Source: Polyodon spathula (Eukaryota; Chordata; Actinopteri; Acipenseriformes; Polyodontidae). Taken from it: DNA of 64,000 nucleotides. The notes under the pieces are model-generated. The model saw only the letters and a program-made list of their open reading frames with translations, was not told where the DNA came from and ran no database searches. Location of the stretch: the NCBI RefSeq assembly GCF_017654505.1, contig NC_054565.1, positions 4,072,890 to 4,136,889 of the forward strand. The letters are read 5' to 3'. This document shows positions 1-13,072 of the stretch, piece after piece; positions within the stretch are counted from its first letter, which is position 1; each line of letters opens with the position of its first letter. Position numbers and translations under genes: made by a program.

Positions 1-3000
1 TGGGCGGTAGTCTTAACTAATTGTGTCCTCAATGTACATGAATTATCAAGGAGGACAGCTACATTCTAAAAACTGTGTAACTACACGTCGATCTGAAGTC
101 CTGATTCGTCTGAGCAATCGCCTCCCAAGAAAATGCTCAGAGTCCTTTTCTTCAATCAGTTGCCAGGTTTATTGAAATATTCAGGGAGTCTGGTCCCCAG
201 GACAAACAGAATACTCATAATTACAAAGGGTATTTGGTAATGAGCAATAAAAAAATAATTGGACACTACTAAATTGGGGTGAAAACGATAAAAATAATTG
301 GTGACCACTAAATTTAAAAAATAAATAAAAATGTGGATGTTAAAACTAAAATAAATATGCGGTATGTAAAGAAACACATGTTATAGCAAACATGTACATG
401 TAACAGGGAGGAGGCTGGGCGTGAACCAGCAACCCAGCCCACCACAAGCAAACACCTCAACAACTGCGCGTAAGAGATGGATTTTGTTGGATGAATATTT
501 TTAGTTAGAGTTTATTAAACAAGGGACAACCGATATTGACTGCAGTTTTCACTGCCTGGATAAGCTGCAGCTGCGTTTTACACACCATTGGGTTTCATGA
601 ACCCCTTATTTTTAGAGGTTATGCAGGGCGGTTGATTAAATCTGGGTTCCCTAGTTCTGTAAAATGCACTAATAATGAAGCTGTGGTTTATTCCAGCATG
701 GTAGAGGCTGATTAAATTAACTCCTCCTTAGTTTATTGTAAATACAACATTATTCTCAAGAACTAGTGTACTCCCCCAAATTGGTTCTGATATTATTCAA
801 CTGGGAGACTGCTATCAAAGTCATTCCACTCCAGCATTTTGACAAGGACTAAACCTTCCCAGCACACGACTCCTATCTTAGATGGTCTTGCTCCCTTTTG
901 AATATCAGATTTTTTTTAAACATAGATAAGGAAATGTATTACCTTGCTCCTGCTTCTCTACAGGAGCAAATACTGCCATATACGCACGTCACCTGCATCC
1001 TTGATAAAAGGCTGGTCTTCTTTTTCCCTGCCTACTGCTCGGCTGAGAAATCCAGGAGCTTGTTGTTATGATGCATGTACATTGTGGAGTCTTGGAGACT
1101 TTTGTTTGACTGTTATTGTAGATAGTTGTCCAGGCCCTTGAGATGAAAGGCTCTTTGAAAATGCAAATGGTATTATGGTGTTCTGTATTCTTCATTGTTT
1201 ACAGAGAATGTCTCCCTTTTGTGTTTCTGAGCTCCATATTGAAGCCTGCTCTCAACCGTTTTTCGGTTTTCTTTCACAGTGTGGTTTTTAATCACCGTGC
1301 AAAGACGCGCACAGCAATGTACAGTTCAGAAGATGAAAAAGAAGCATTCGCTCAAAGCTGCACAAGGGGTGGGGAGTGCAATTACTTTTGGAGCAATCTC
1401 CAGCTTATTAACGATCCAGGGAACATGGATAAAACCGACCAAAATAATCACAATTGTGATTTGCAACAATGCGTAGTACACATGGGGTGGCAACTCTATT
1501 GAGAATGTGAACGAGGAGTTCTGTAATGTCTAAAACACTTTCCACTGTTAAGACATTCAGCCACCTGTCACTGTGTGGTATGTTAAAACTGCATTCAAAG
1601 AACCCACCAGTAGCCCTAGCTGCAATAAAAAAAAATCAATAAAAAGTGGTTATGACAAATAATGATGGTCTATGAGTAAAGCTACATCAGTGTACTTGTT
1701 TTCCATCAAGTAGAGATACTGACACAACCTTCTCATGCTCCCTTTACCACAGACCGATTTAATGCTATCTGGGGTATTCAAGCTTGGAAAATTGATTTTA
1801 AGCCACTTTGCTTACTTTTCGATTGTCTTCTTTTGCGTGCAATCTTAGCTCTTCTTTTGTCACAGGGATAACGAGACCCAAACTGCATTCCCAAACCATT
1901 CAACTCATGTAACCCTCCTCCATTTCAACAGAAGCAGAAGATAGCTGATGAGAATAAGTAGTTTCGTGTGTGCATGGTTGGAAATAAGACTGTGTAGCAG
2001 GTTTTACTACTTTGGACTGTATGTTACACTTGATTTAAGGTTTGTAGCTAAGACCATGCTAGGTACATGTTATTGTACTTTATAATAGTACTAGAACATT
2101 GGAATTCAGTACTAAGCTGTGTAAACATGTCTGGGAGAAGAACAGAGTGGTGTACTCTGAATTCTAATTTTCAACTTCTGTTATGTATTTACTTGAATGA
2201 TCATATAGAATGCATTTCGATGCGCACCTTTTCCTGAGAGAACCAGCAGCTTATTTTTCTGCCAGCTTTTTAAAACCTGAAAAACTGAACAAGGTCTTTG
2301 TGCTGATAAACGGTCCATAAACTCACACAGAGTATCATCCAAAACTTCAAAGACACTCAATCAGAATTCTCATCAAAAATAATTGATAAGGAAATCATTC
2401 AAGTAGACAAATGGGAAGCTAGTGCCGCCTTTAGTGTTCAATTGAAGGCACAAGCCAAAGTGTTTCCTGTCATTTAACCTTAAAAATTAGTCCTGGAAAA
2501 GGCCCAGGGTTAGTGATACACTCAAGAAAACGCAGGTTTATGTCTTGGCTGTCTTAGCTGTGGATTTCAATTGGAGTGTTTCTCCATCTCTTACGCACTT
2601 AAGTAGGCAAAAATCGTCAGGGTCTGTGTGTTCTCATCACACTACAGCTGATCCTACTGTTTGCCCTGATCTCAGCCTTGAAATGACATGGTGCAGACTA
2701 CAGTGTGTTGTAAGGTGTCTAGAGGGTTGTCAATCCATTCAGTTAATATTTCTCACGCATGGTGCAGAGAGGTTGACAGAGGATTGTGATGACGAATGCG
2801 TCATTCAAGTTCACCCCAGAAACATGCTAAAGATGTCGATGGAAGAAGTCCTGCTACAATTCTGGCATATTGCATTATGGTCTTGAAAGTAGCCATCGCA
2901 GTCGGGGTCCATGTACAGCATTGTTGGTAATGATACTTAAGTAAATTACAGCGTTCATTCGACCATGCAGACCCTGGGTATACCAGAGGAATGCCACATC

Positions 3001-3530
3001 CAGTCAGGTAGAGCGGTCCTAACAAACAAAACAAAGCCAAGCAGTGTTTACTGTAGAATTTAACAATGCAAAAAGAGCTAGGTGGAGCCGGGTGGTGACA
3101 CGTGCTTAGCTTCCAGTGGGCATCACAAAAGCACCATAAAAATCTGCTTGAGAGAGGCCCAGTACTGAATGTACTATACCGGGGAGGTTTAAGATACATT
3201 TGAAGCTTGAGGTAAATAAATGGTTGCTATACTGTACACCCCAGGCCTAGAAAGTAATCACTGAAACAGTTCCACTATATTTTGATGGTGAAAGTATGAT
3301 TTAAATTGTGTTTGGGTGAGGCAAATATTCATGGCTGCTACTGTATTTCTGAGTCTCTGAAACAAATCAGGCAGTAGAAAAGCATAGATAGTAGAGAAAA
3401 CAGCTAGCAATACAGGAATAAGGCCTGCCTGACCAGTGATTATTAACACAATCTCTGCTGATTGATTAATGCCTCAGCTAGGCTGTAATATACCTGCTAG
3501 ACAGGTTTGTCAGCCGGCAGTTTAATAATT
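1..3530. other. Gene-poor DNA
   Basis: Apart from the SINE-like piece near 370-480 I see no convincing exon, RNA gene or mobile element here. The longest open frame (1143-1502, plus, 119 codons) has no recognisable domain and no good splice context. Confidence 0.5.
370..480 (-). mobile_element. tRNA-derived SINE-like fragment (family X)
   Basis: Read on the minus strand, this has a Pol III B-box-like GGTTCACGCCC followed by a segment ending in cctgttacatgt. The same order (B box, cccagc, cctgttacatgt) is found at 45595-45680 and in its inverted copy near 62265-62350, so it is a dispersed family. The A box is weak and the ends are unclear. Confidence 0.45.
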
Positions 3531-3905
3531 GGGAGAGAGAGAAGGACCTCAATACAGGTGTTGTGACAGAGAGAGATACAGGGAGAGATGGTGGAGTTAG
3601 GCGTGCCAGTTAAGATGTACATGTATAAGGTGTCTATTCAGAAGAAGAGAAAGAGAAAAGAGAAGATGAATCGGAGAGATTAGAAATGTGATACAGTTAG
3701 TTGTGATAGAGATAACTGTGGAGAATCAGACAGGGGGGGGGGCAGATAAGTATAGAAAAGATGAGTAAGGGGGGTTAATAATTGATAGGCAGACAGGAAG
3801 TGAGGGAGAGATTGAGGGAGGAAGAAAGAGGGGGCAATGAGATGGGAAGCTTTGATGTATAAGTAGATGGAGAGGAGTGATAGAAAAGAAAAGAGAGGGG
3901 GGACA
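3530..3905. repeat. Purine-rich (GA/GGA) low-complexity tract
   Basis: Almost pure A/G on the plus strand with irregular GAGA and GGGAGA runs and a 9-G run near 3734. The open frames in it are low-complexity artefacts. Confidence 0.7.
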
Positions 3906-4088
3906 ATGGTTTGTTTGCTGCACTAACTGCATTCATGGCTGTTTGGAGCATCTTCAGACAGGCTTGTAATGAGATATTGATTTCTGGAATGGAGAGCAGA
4001 GGCTGGTCTCCTGCATTTAGAAACGTATCTGTTCCAATCCCAACTCAAATCCAGGGGTGGAGCTGGGAGGGTTTTGTTTTGTGTATGT

Positions 4089-4111
4089 GTTTTTTTTTTT
4101 TTTTTTTTTTT
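4089..4111. repeat. Poly-T run
   Basis: About 23 T in a row. No target duplication was recognised around it. Confidence 0.8.
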
Positions 4112-4889
4112 AATTCAATTCAGCATTTCAAACTTTTCAACAAAGCAGGGTATCTTTTGAGAGATTGTTCCACATGGGATTCAGATCTACGACACTACCA
4201 CATCAACACGGTACTTGATGATTCAGTCCTAGCCTTCGACATTCACCACATTAATCTGAATTTTGAAAGAATATCTGAAAGTGAAATCCATGCTAGTCTC
4301 TATGCCACTTTAATTGTAGGTATTTTTCACATCTGTCAACCACCTGCGAGACGTCCTTTGTGGAAGGTAAATGTCATGTAGACAAGCATTTCAGCTTCAG
4401 CTTTCATCTGGTACTATTATTGTTAACTAGATAAAGGCACTAGCTAAAACAGTTGACTTTTACATTAGAATTCACGACAGTGTTTAACGTTATGGAAGAG
4501 TATTCCCTAACCCGAAACATCTTATTAAAACAATGGATATCCCTCTCCCTTGTATTCATCCCACTAAACAAGGGACAGAGACATCAAAAGCCACCATTGG
4601 AGGCTGATGCCTAGACCTCCAAGAAGAATCTCATCAGAGGAAACCACCACCAATGCTGCTGAAAGCATTGTTTCTTAAAACTCATTATTAAAATGATTAA
4701 GCTGTGAAACTGTAATTATTTTTATTGTTCAAGGTATACCTTTTACATAAGTTGTTTGATCTCATTGCTGCTGTATTAATCAACAACCCAGGTGCCCTGG
4801 AGATCATATTATCTCTTGCTACCGACCTATTTGCAAATTTATTTTCAGTGTTTTCTCTCTGTGTTAATTTTGTGAGTTTTATCTCCTTG

Positions 4890-5185
4890 AAGCTAAATGG
4901 TTGAATATTTAAATCTTAAAAGGAGTTGGCAAAGTTAACCCTTCCCACTGCTTTTAAGTGCAACACAGAAACCAATATCAGAGGACAGGAGATTGAGTGG
5001 AGAGACTCAGAACAGAGAGTAGGAGACTCTTGACATGGAGTTGTGAGGGTATTAAATGGGTTTTCATGTTCGTGTTGTTGATGCCGAATCGCTGGGGTCC
5101 TTTTAAGATCAAGTAAAGTTTTGAGATACATCAGCTACCTCGAATGGTCTGAATGATCTCCTCTCATTCGCAAATATTCTTTGGA
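4890..5185 (+). mobile_element. CR1-like LINE 3' end fragment
   Basis: Decayed 3' end on the plus strand. It closes with a gaatggtctgaatgatctcc-like segment, matching the 'GAATGGCCTCCTCTCGTTTG' type of end seen inverted at 13110 and 36410. Several stops; non-functional. Confidence 0.55.
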
Positions 5186-8100
5186 CAAACAAAAAAAGGA
5201 ATAAGGTCTGTAATATCTTAACTCATGCAGGTGAAAGCGGCTGGTTGAAAAACAGAGTACTTCTTTCATTTGTCAATGCTGAGATGGACACCCTGCAGTA
5301 TTAAATGTGGCTAATTGGAACATCTTGCTTTTAATGCACATACTTCTACACTGATCCATACCTGCCTAACTCAACGTCAAAGACTGAAGGCTGTCAGCAT
5401 AATGCAGACTGTTTCAGCACACTCACCGGGGTCCTTTGGGTGATGTTTATGGCACTGACTGGTCTCAGTCAAAAAGGAATGGGTTCTGCTTGCATGTTTT
5501 CCAGGCTTTTTTGACCTTTTATATATTGTTAAATATATACAGTACATGTCAAATACAAAGCTGTCAACCTTTGCCTTTTATGCAGTTGTACACAGTGTCA
5601 TTTTTTGATGATCAGTATTTAAATTTCCTGATACATGCTGTACAGACACCTGTAGTCATGCGTATAGTTATAGTGGCTCTATGAATTGTACAGCAATAGT
5701 AAAAAGAAATATTAATGTCTTAACTTTTTTTTTTTTTTTTTTTTTTTTTGAGTTTACAACACACATGATATTTTCATATCTGTTGTGCAAAGACTGAGTG
5801 TATTTTTCTTTACATACTTGAATGCCAGCTCTGGTTTACAAGTGATTGTTGAGAAACTACAGAATCCACAATGCACCTGACCAGACTACACTCACAGATT
5901 GGCATATGGAGTGTAAACTGCCTTGCTTGTTTAACATGATGCTGTGTCAACATTTAAACAAATTGGTGATGTTCAATTTAGATTATATATATATATATCT
6001 GTGTGGGAAACTTAACCGGTAGTTGGTGTTTACTTATGCTCTATGCTAATTTGCCATTTGCCATGTTTTCCTGTGCTGTATATTCACTCACAGAAGGATG
6101 TGTGCAAATAACTTTTCCTCATCAATTTTTTTCTGCCTTGCAAAAAGGTGTTGTATACCTGATATCTAATTGAAAGGTCATTAATTAAATACGCCAGTAT
6201 TGTTTTTTTCTTGACAAGCCCCCACCACCCTCATCGTTTAAACAGTGCTGTTCAGTTTATTGCAAGTAGTTTACACGTTTACAAAAAAGAAAAGTGCTAG
6301 CCTCAGTTGTAGTAATGCCAGATAAATGTGTTAAACATGACCACTGTTAATGGGTTTGTGTACAGGTCTTTACAGAAAGGCATTGTGTGCATCCATATTT
6401 TAAAGCGATTAAGGATAGAAGAAAGGTGCCTTGAAACTCAACACCTCTGCTTTTAAAACAGAGGCCATACTGTACAGTGTGGGAGGTGATTGATAATTCT
6501 CAAGCTCTGCTTTCGACTGATTCCTCAGGTAAAGCTATATGTGGAAGCAGGAGATCACATCAGCTTAATCACAGATTCCTGCCTGGAATTTGGAGGAAGC
6601 TCAGAAAAACAATATGCAACAGGATGAGCCTGGATTTAATTTGAGCAGGCTTGCCCAACTCTGAATGTGACAAGCGATAATCCATATTATCTTGGCATAA
6701 CAGGGCCCGTCTAGCTAGGGCACTTGTTTCCCTGCAGTTTGAGACGATGGTGTAACTGGCTTTCAGTTGCAACGAGTGGCTGATAAAGAGATCATGAAGT
6801 CTTTGGTCTTTCAAGCAAGTCAATTCAGGCAGCCCTACTGGGAGGCTGGCTGAACCTTTCACGTTGTTCCAGAAATGGCACAGGTTAGGGCTGAGGTTTT
6901 TTCAGGGAGTGTGTTGTACTGGCTTTGCAGGGATTTAACAGCTTTCCTTTTTATCCCCTACCAACAAAAAACAGCTAAAGATTTTGTGTAAATTTAAACT
7001 GCACTGCAGTCGGTGCACTGGAGAAGGCACTGGCTTTGCCTTTTAAAAACTGCAAAGTATAAAACACCTTTTTAGTCATTAAACTAGATACCATAAAGGT
7101 CTTCAATAAATGCTACTTCATTCACCTGGAATTGGGATTCCTCAACAGTGTACTTCTGTGGGTTGAGTTCACTTTTTACAATGGTACACACTGTTACGGA
7201 TATTCCAATCTGGTGGCATTCCACAGCTTTCTGTAGTAGTTAGCTCCGCCTACCTCTTGACATCAATATTAGCAGTTCAACACAGATGGTTTCCTAGGCA
7301 ATGCTGGGTTAAATTGAGCATGGTGACAGTTGCAGATTCTGTGCAGTGCTTCTATCTCCAAGCGACCGTTTTTGTCTTGTGCTAATTGGGGAACAAGCAG
7401 TAAATACCAGGTTTCTATGTGGGCTGACCTGTAACTAAGAACTCAGGATCTATTTTAATCCTCTAATCTGCTGTGATACTGACTGCTCGTCGCCAATGTA
7501 CATTATTTTATTTTTTTTTACATAAAAAAAAAATAAATAAATAAAATTGTAGGACAAAGTTAACATTTGAAAATCTTCATGTTCTACATTTGTTCAGCAA
7601 ATCACCTGCATTTGATAATTGCATTTGTGAAGCTTAGTGAAGCAATCTAGAAGAAAAATGGACACATGTTTGGCTGTCTTCAAAACATTTTTTTCTTTTT
7701 AGATTGTTTTGTTTCACTCTTCAGAAAAAAGCATGGTAACCACCTGACAAATGGAAACACACTTGGATGGTGTCTGTCATTAACTCTTTCTGTAAGCTCG
7801 ACATTACAATGTGTGACCCTATGAATGTTGGAAGCAATGCAAAGATTTATCAACAGTGGCATGCTGTATGTTGGAGACAAACCTTTTGAAAACTTCATGT
7901 GCAGCACTCTTCAGAATAGTAGACGCCATTTCAAACTGCTTGTGGCTAATGCGAGTCCTGACAGTTAGTCAGTGTCTTCAAGCCCGACCCGAAGCATTGT
8001 AAAGTGCTGTCAAACAGGAGTAATTAGACCTTTCCAAGCACAGAGGCTTTCAGCAGCATTGTGAATCCTGTCACATGTCCAGAGATTTACAGAGGAAAAG

Positions 8101-8207
8101 ATATGAATATGTCACTTAGACTGACGCCTGCCTTCCAGCAGCTGGGCTGACTGTCAGTAATCATTTTAAACTGTTTTGAAAATGAGTGACGCTCTCTGCA
8201 AGCTCTT
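5186..8207. other. No gene seen
   Basis: AT-rich intergenic DNA with a poly-T run at 5724-5749 and a short TA run near 5985. I see no exon with credible splice sites and no complete mobile element. Confidence 0.5.
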
Positions 8208-8208
8208 G

Positions 8209-8350
<142 letters not shown>

Positions 8351-9082
8351 ATTTAAAAGTACACATGCTTTCAGTTAAAGACTGCAATTGGCAGCAGCTC
8401 TTTTTAGCATTCAATTATAATTTTTTCCCCTGTCAGTGCAGCTGACAAGGTGTTCAAGTAGGTTTCCCGTTGTGAAAATGCACTTGTTGCTTTGCAGCAC
8501 GTTTCACATTACTGCTGGATGGTGCTTCATATCACTCTCCTTGCCGGAGTGCATAGTTTTAATAGGCATATAGCTTCAAATGACAGTTTTGCTGGGTTTT
8601 TTTTATTACTGTTTCCTTGCCTATTAACTATGTTTGCAATCATTCTGAGCAATTCTTTGAACTATTTTGAAAAGCTTAACTTCTCATTTCTCCTTCACCG
8701 CCCTATTCCAGGAATGGGTTTCCATGGCTACCTGCAACCCCTTAGGAAACTTGATCTAAAAAGCCAAAACAATCATATGATGTCAATTGTGACTGCATGT
8801 AACACAACTTTAGTGTTTTGGAACATCCTGCTAAGTTTACAAACAATGCATTGTTGGCTTTGGTGTGTCTTGTATTGTCTGTAATGCAGCATTATATTTT
8901 TAAACATATTGCAGATCATGGCCGATACATTTCTCAATATTTGCTATGGAGCATTTGCCAGGAGAGAGAGGATCGCAGCAACAGTGACGGTTTTCTGTTC
9001 CCACAATATGCCACTCATTTCTATAAGAGCACCAGCAGTATTGCAAGAGGGAACTGGATACACTGCAATGATTAGAAGTACG
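8351..9082. other. No gene seen; runs into gap
   Basis: Ordinary AT-rich sequence up to the first gap. Any 5' exon of the transposase-like gene would have to be here or in the gap, but I cannot identify one. Confidence 0.4.
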
Positions 9083-9582
9083 NNNNNNNNNNNNNNNNNN
9101 NNNNNNNNNNNNNNNNNNNNNNNNNNNNNNNNNNNNNNNNNNNNNNNNNNNNNNNNNNNNNNNNNNNNNNNNNNNNNNNNNNNNNNNNNNNNNNNNNNNN
9201 NNNNNNNNNNNNNNNNNNNNNNNNNNNNNNNNNNNNNNNNNNNNNNNNNNNNNNNNNNNNNNNNNNNNNNNNNNNNNNNNNNNNNNNNNNNNNNNNNNNN
9301 NNNNNNNNNNNNNNNNNNNNNNNNNNNNNNNNNNNNNNNNNNNNNNNNNNNNNNNNNNNNNNNNNNNNNNNNNNNNNNNNNNNNNNNNNNNNNNNNNNNN
9401 NNNNNNNNNNNNNNNNNNNNNNNNNNNNNNNNNNNNNNNNNNNNNNNNNNNNNNNNNNNNNNNNNNNNNNNNNNNNNNNNNNNNNNNNNNNNNNNNNNNN
9501 NNNNNNNNNNNNNNNNNNNNNNNNNNNNNNNNNNNNNNNNNNNNNNNNNNNNNNNNNNNNNNNNNNNNNNNNNNNNNNNNNN
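9083..9582. other. Assembly gap (500 N)
   Basis: Exactly 500 N, a placeholder of unknown true size. It probably hides the 5' part of the transposase-like element that follows. Confidence 0.99.
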
Positions 9583-9655
9583 TATATCATATATGAAAAA
9601 TGTTGCGAGAATCTCTTACACATTAGTCATGGGTGAAATAAATGTATTTTTGTAG

Positions 9656-11136
9656 GATGGTACAGAGAGGAAAAGAGAGCCATGAAGTTCGCTATCCCAA
9701 GAATTTGGCGGGAACCCACTGACCACTCAAGCAACTGCTACTTCTGCATGGTGGACCCTTCCAAACGTCGGACTGGCAAGAATGCACCTGCTATCACGTA
9801 TCCAGACCTTCCTTCATCCATCGCCCCGGTGCCACACTGCCATGAGCTCCCCGTACCCACTCCTCCGGAGAGAGAGCAGCCGTCTTTAGAAGAGAGCAGC
9901 AAGTCAGAGAGCGAGGAAGACGTTGTAGATCCAGATGACAATTTCAGAGGTGGAGCTGAGGAGAGAAACCCATACTACCCCAACCAAAAAGACCTCAACG
10001 ACTTGATTAGAGATCTTGGTCTCACCAAGTCCAATGCCGAGCTTTTGACGTCTAGGCTCAAGCAGTGGAACTTATTGGATGAAAGTGTGCAAGTCGCAGA
10101 TCAGAGGAAGCGTCACCAACCTTTTTCCAGCTTCTTCACCCGTCAAGATGGGCTCTGCTTCTGCCACAATGTGACCAGTCTGTTCGAGGCAATCAGAATC
10201 GCCTGTAACCAGAATGAGTGGCGCCTCTTCATTGACAGCTCATCCAGGAGCCTCAAAGCCGTGCTGCTCCATAATGGTAACAAGTACCCGTCTCTTCCCC
10301 TGGCTCACTCGGTGCACCTCAAAGAGGATTACAACAGCATCAAGACCTTGCTGGACGCCTTGAAGTATGATGAGTACGGCTGGGAGGTCATAGGAGACTT
10401 CAAAATGGTGGCATTCCTGATGGGTCTCCAAGGCGGTTTTACCAAGTTTCCCTGCTATCTTTGCCTTTGGGACAGCAGGGACACCAAGGCGCACTACCAC
10501 AGGCGGGACTGGCCACAGCGGACCGAGTTCTCTGTGGGGAGGAACAACGTCAAATGGGAGCCACTGGTGGACCCCCAGAAGGTGCTGATGCCACCACTGC
10601 ACATCAAATTGGGCCTTATGAAACAATTTGTCAGAGCTCTAGATAAGGAGTCAGCAGCCTTCAAGTACCTTCAAGACTTCTTCCCTAAGCTGTCTGAGGC
10701 AAAGGTCAAAGCCGGTGTCTTCGTCGGACCACAGATAAAGAAGATCCTGGAGTGCAATGAATTCCCCAAGAAGCTCACTAGTAAGGAGAAAGCGGCTTGG
10801 AACAGCTTTGTCGCAGTGGTTTGGGGCTTCCTGGGCAATCACAAGGCCGAAAACTATGTGGAGCTGGTTGAGACTCTGGTGAGGAACTACGGCACAATGG
10901 GCTGTAGGATGTCCCTCAAAGTCCATATCCTTGATGCTCATCTTGATAAATTCAAGGAGAACATGGGAGCGTACTCGGAGGAGCAAGGCGAGCGCTTCCA
11001 CCAGGATATACTGGACTTTGAACGCCGCTACCAAGGACAGTATAACGAGAATATGATGGGAGACTACATTTGGGGGCTGATTCGTGAAAGTGATTTACAG
11101 TATAATCGTAAATCTCGAAAAACTACTCACTTCTAA
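9656..11136 (+). CDS. DDE-transposase-like protein, main exon (484 codons from first ATG)
   Basis: Uninterrupted frame from ATG 9682 to TAA 11136. The frame is open upstream to an AG acceptor at 9654-9655 after a T-rich stretch and closes at a TGA at 9634, so I read this as a large 3' exon starting at 9656. I recall the family as a widespread 'uncharacterized protein' in fish, insects and cnidarians. Visible landmarks are an IWREP..H..NCYFC start (C19, C22), an acidic linker (about 60-97), a helical QWNLL segment (about 130), LFIDSS (D185), IGDFK (D239) followed by CYLC (C258, C261) and H271/H273, PPLHIKLGL (H307), and YSEEQGERFH (E433/E434). D-D-CxxC-H-E order is what one expects of a RAG1/Transib/Chapaev-like RNase H transposase; that assignment is inference. 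It is richer in GC than its surroundings and has no stops or frameshifts, so it is young or under selection. The 5' coding part is missing, in or beyond the gap. Confidence 0.8.
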
Positions 11137-11397
11137 ATCTTTTGTAGTCATTTTTGTATTACTTTAGTATAAATACATGTTAATTTGGATTCATTTGTTG
11201 TTTTTTTTCTGACTTTATGTGAACGAAAAGACACAAATTCGCCCGTTTTCTCATTGGAAATAGGTAAATTTCAAAATATCACTGTCCTGGTCACAAAAGC
11301 AAAATTTGTGGAGAATAATAGCCATTTTCTATACTTTTGAGGCATAAGCAATTAGGAAATAACACTTACCACCCAGGAACAAAAATTGTGTTACATA
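11093..11397 (+). mobile_element. 3' tail of transposase element, copy A
   Basis: Covers the last codons and 3' untranslated region of the transposase-like frame. About 300 bp are shared with copies at 25307 and 52335, from ATTTACAG to GTTACATA. The shared right boundary suggests the element ends near 11397. Confidence 0.75.
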
Positions 11398-12793
11398 CAT
11401 GCCAACAGTGCCTATATGGTTGGGACAGTCCCGATTTCCTAGCAAATGTCCTGCGTCCCGATGCGTGATATTTACCCATAGAAAAAAAAATCATTTATTC
11501 TGCGCAATGGAAAACCACACGCTGTGTTCTTCGTGCGGCTGACACATCTGCTGATCACTTATACAAAGGGAAGAACGCTTCATTGTGTCTGTTTTTACTG
11601 TGATGATGGTCGTGGGGTGCTGAGTTGGGAGGATAAGTCTGTTTTCAGTTCAGTTCAGTTGATTGCTTGCAGACTTACAGCGTGGACAGTGACAAAAGCA
11701 CTCGCTCTGCACAGGAGCTGGAGCAATTCACGGAGATGAAAGGTTACTGTACCACCATCCTGTTACTTAAGAAATCCAGTCCAGCATTGCAATGACTGCT
11801 GCCGTGTGGATTTACATACCCTCACCTCAATAATATTAACATTATATAGTATTAACTCACCAGCACAATAATATTATTAAACAAACAGGCACAAGGTATA
11901 CGGAAATCGCAGATTTATTATTACATCAGCTTAGATTCTCTCGTGCCTGGGTTTTCTCAAGTAAAATAAACGAAGCGTATGGAAACCCGAAAAAGCATTT
12001 TGCACAAGACATTTTTCTCAAGCAAAAAAACTCCACCAATCACTGCAATCCATCCAATAATAATCACTACTAATAAAATACCATTCATTCAGTAAACTAA
12101 TGGTGTCAGTCTTAGCCCAGTGTGTAAAAGCCTGGGAACATACCCATGCATACACTAACTTTCAAACTAGCATACATTCATAGAGATTGCTAAAGCTAAT
12201 ATAACAGGCATGATGTCAGCGACTCTTCCCGTGTAGCAGCTGAACTGCTGGTGACACATTTGCTTTTTATATTTGCATGTTTCAGCACATGCATCAGTGA
12301 TGTGATCTCCATCAGAGTTCCTTTGAAATGCACAATCAGGTGCTCGGTGGGAGCAGTGGGCACGCTTCATTTGAAGTGCTGCTTGTTTGGTCTATTAACT
12401 GTTAGCAACGAGCTCAGTAAAACTCATTGTGTTCTTAATGGTTAGTTAATTAAAAAGTAACCTATTTATGTAGTAGGAACGCCATATTATTGGAATTTGG
12501 AGGTTTGTTTAAAGGGACTATTGAAGCTAGTACTGTAGTAATGTTTAGCAATGAGATCAGGTTTTGTTTTGTTACCGTATACTCACTAGGAATTGACGCA
12601 TGCACTTATACTTGAGTATGTGTTGTTTGCTTTGCAGATGCAGTTACTTCTTTGTTTTCATATAGAAGCTTATGCACCTGCATTTGAGTGTAATGCAAGG
12701 TGTGGAGACTCACGTGTTCATATATTGCATTACAAGAAAAACACCATATTTATTCTTTCTCTTGGAATTCCAAATGCTGTAGCCTTTTTAGTT

Positions 12794-12797
<4 letters not shown>
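11398..12797. other. No gene seen
   Basis: Begins with a short GC-rich stretch containing repeated gtcccga motifs (11420-11465) that looks like part of a DNA element. Beyond that I see no exon or repeat that I can name. Confidence 0.4.

Positions 12798-12866
<69 letters not shown>
12798..12866. repeat. (AAT)n microsatellite
   Basis: About 23 AAT units adjoining the tail side of a minus-strand SINE, as expected for a SINE tail. Confidence 0.95.
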
Positions 12867-13072
12867 TATTTTTATATACAGCCTTTCATAATGGACCACC
12901 ATCACAAAGCGCTTTACAGAGGTAGGTTGTGAACTGTGCATTATATGCAGAGTCACTTACAATAGGACATTGATTTAATGTCTCAACCGAAGGACGGAGC
13001 ACAAGGAGGTTAAGTGACTTGCTTAGGGTCACACACAGTGAGTCAATAGCTGAGATTGAAGCTGGACCCTTA
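12867..13072 (-). mobile_element. tRNA-derived SINE, CGCTTT-tail type
   Basis: On the minus strand it reads gctcagct..., 'ccttgtgctc' core, then 'aaagcgctttgtgatggtgg' and an AT-rich tail. It matches the copy at 38500-38730 and the core of the copies at 31437 and 42534. The tRNA head is mostly lost. Confidence 0.7.

Noticed and set aside
1143..1502. 119-codon plus-strand frame
   Set aside because: No domain, no splice or promoter context, ordinary base composition; length is within chance for AT-rich DNA.
5855..5885. Single ZNF143-like site (aactacagaatccacaatgc)
   Set aside because: Too many mismatches in the central CCCAG part to be distinguished from chance.
8909..9655. 248-codon frame across the first gap
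   Set aside because: Mostly N; the open length is created by the gap. The same holds for frames across the 31652 and 50800 gaps.
9738..11034. Minus-strand frames of 67-128 codons
   Set aside because: Shadows of the transposase-like gene on the other strand.
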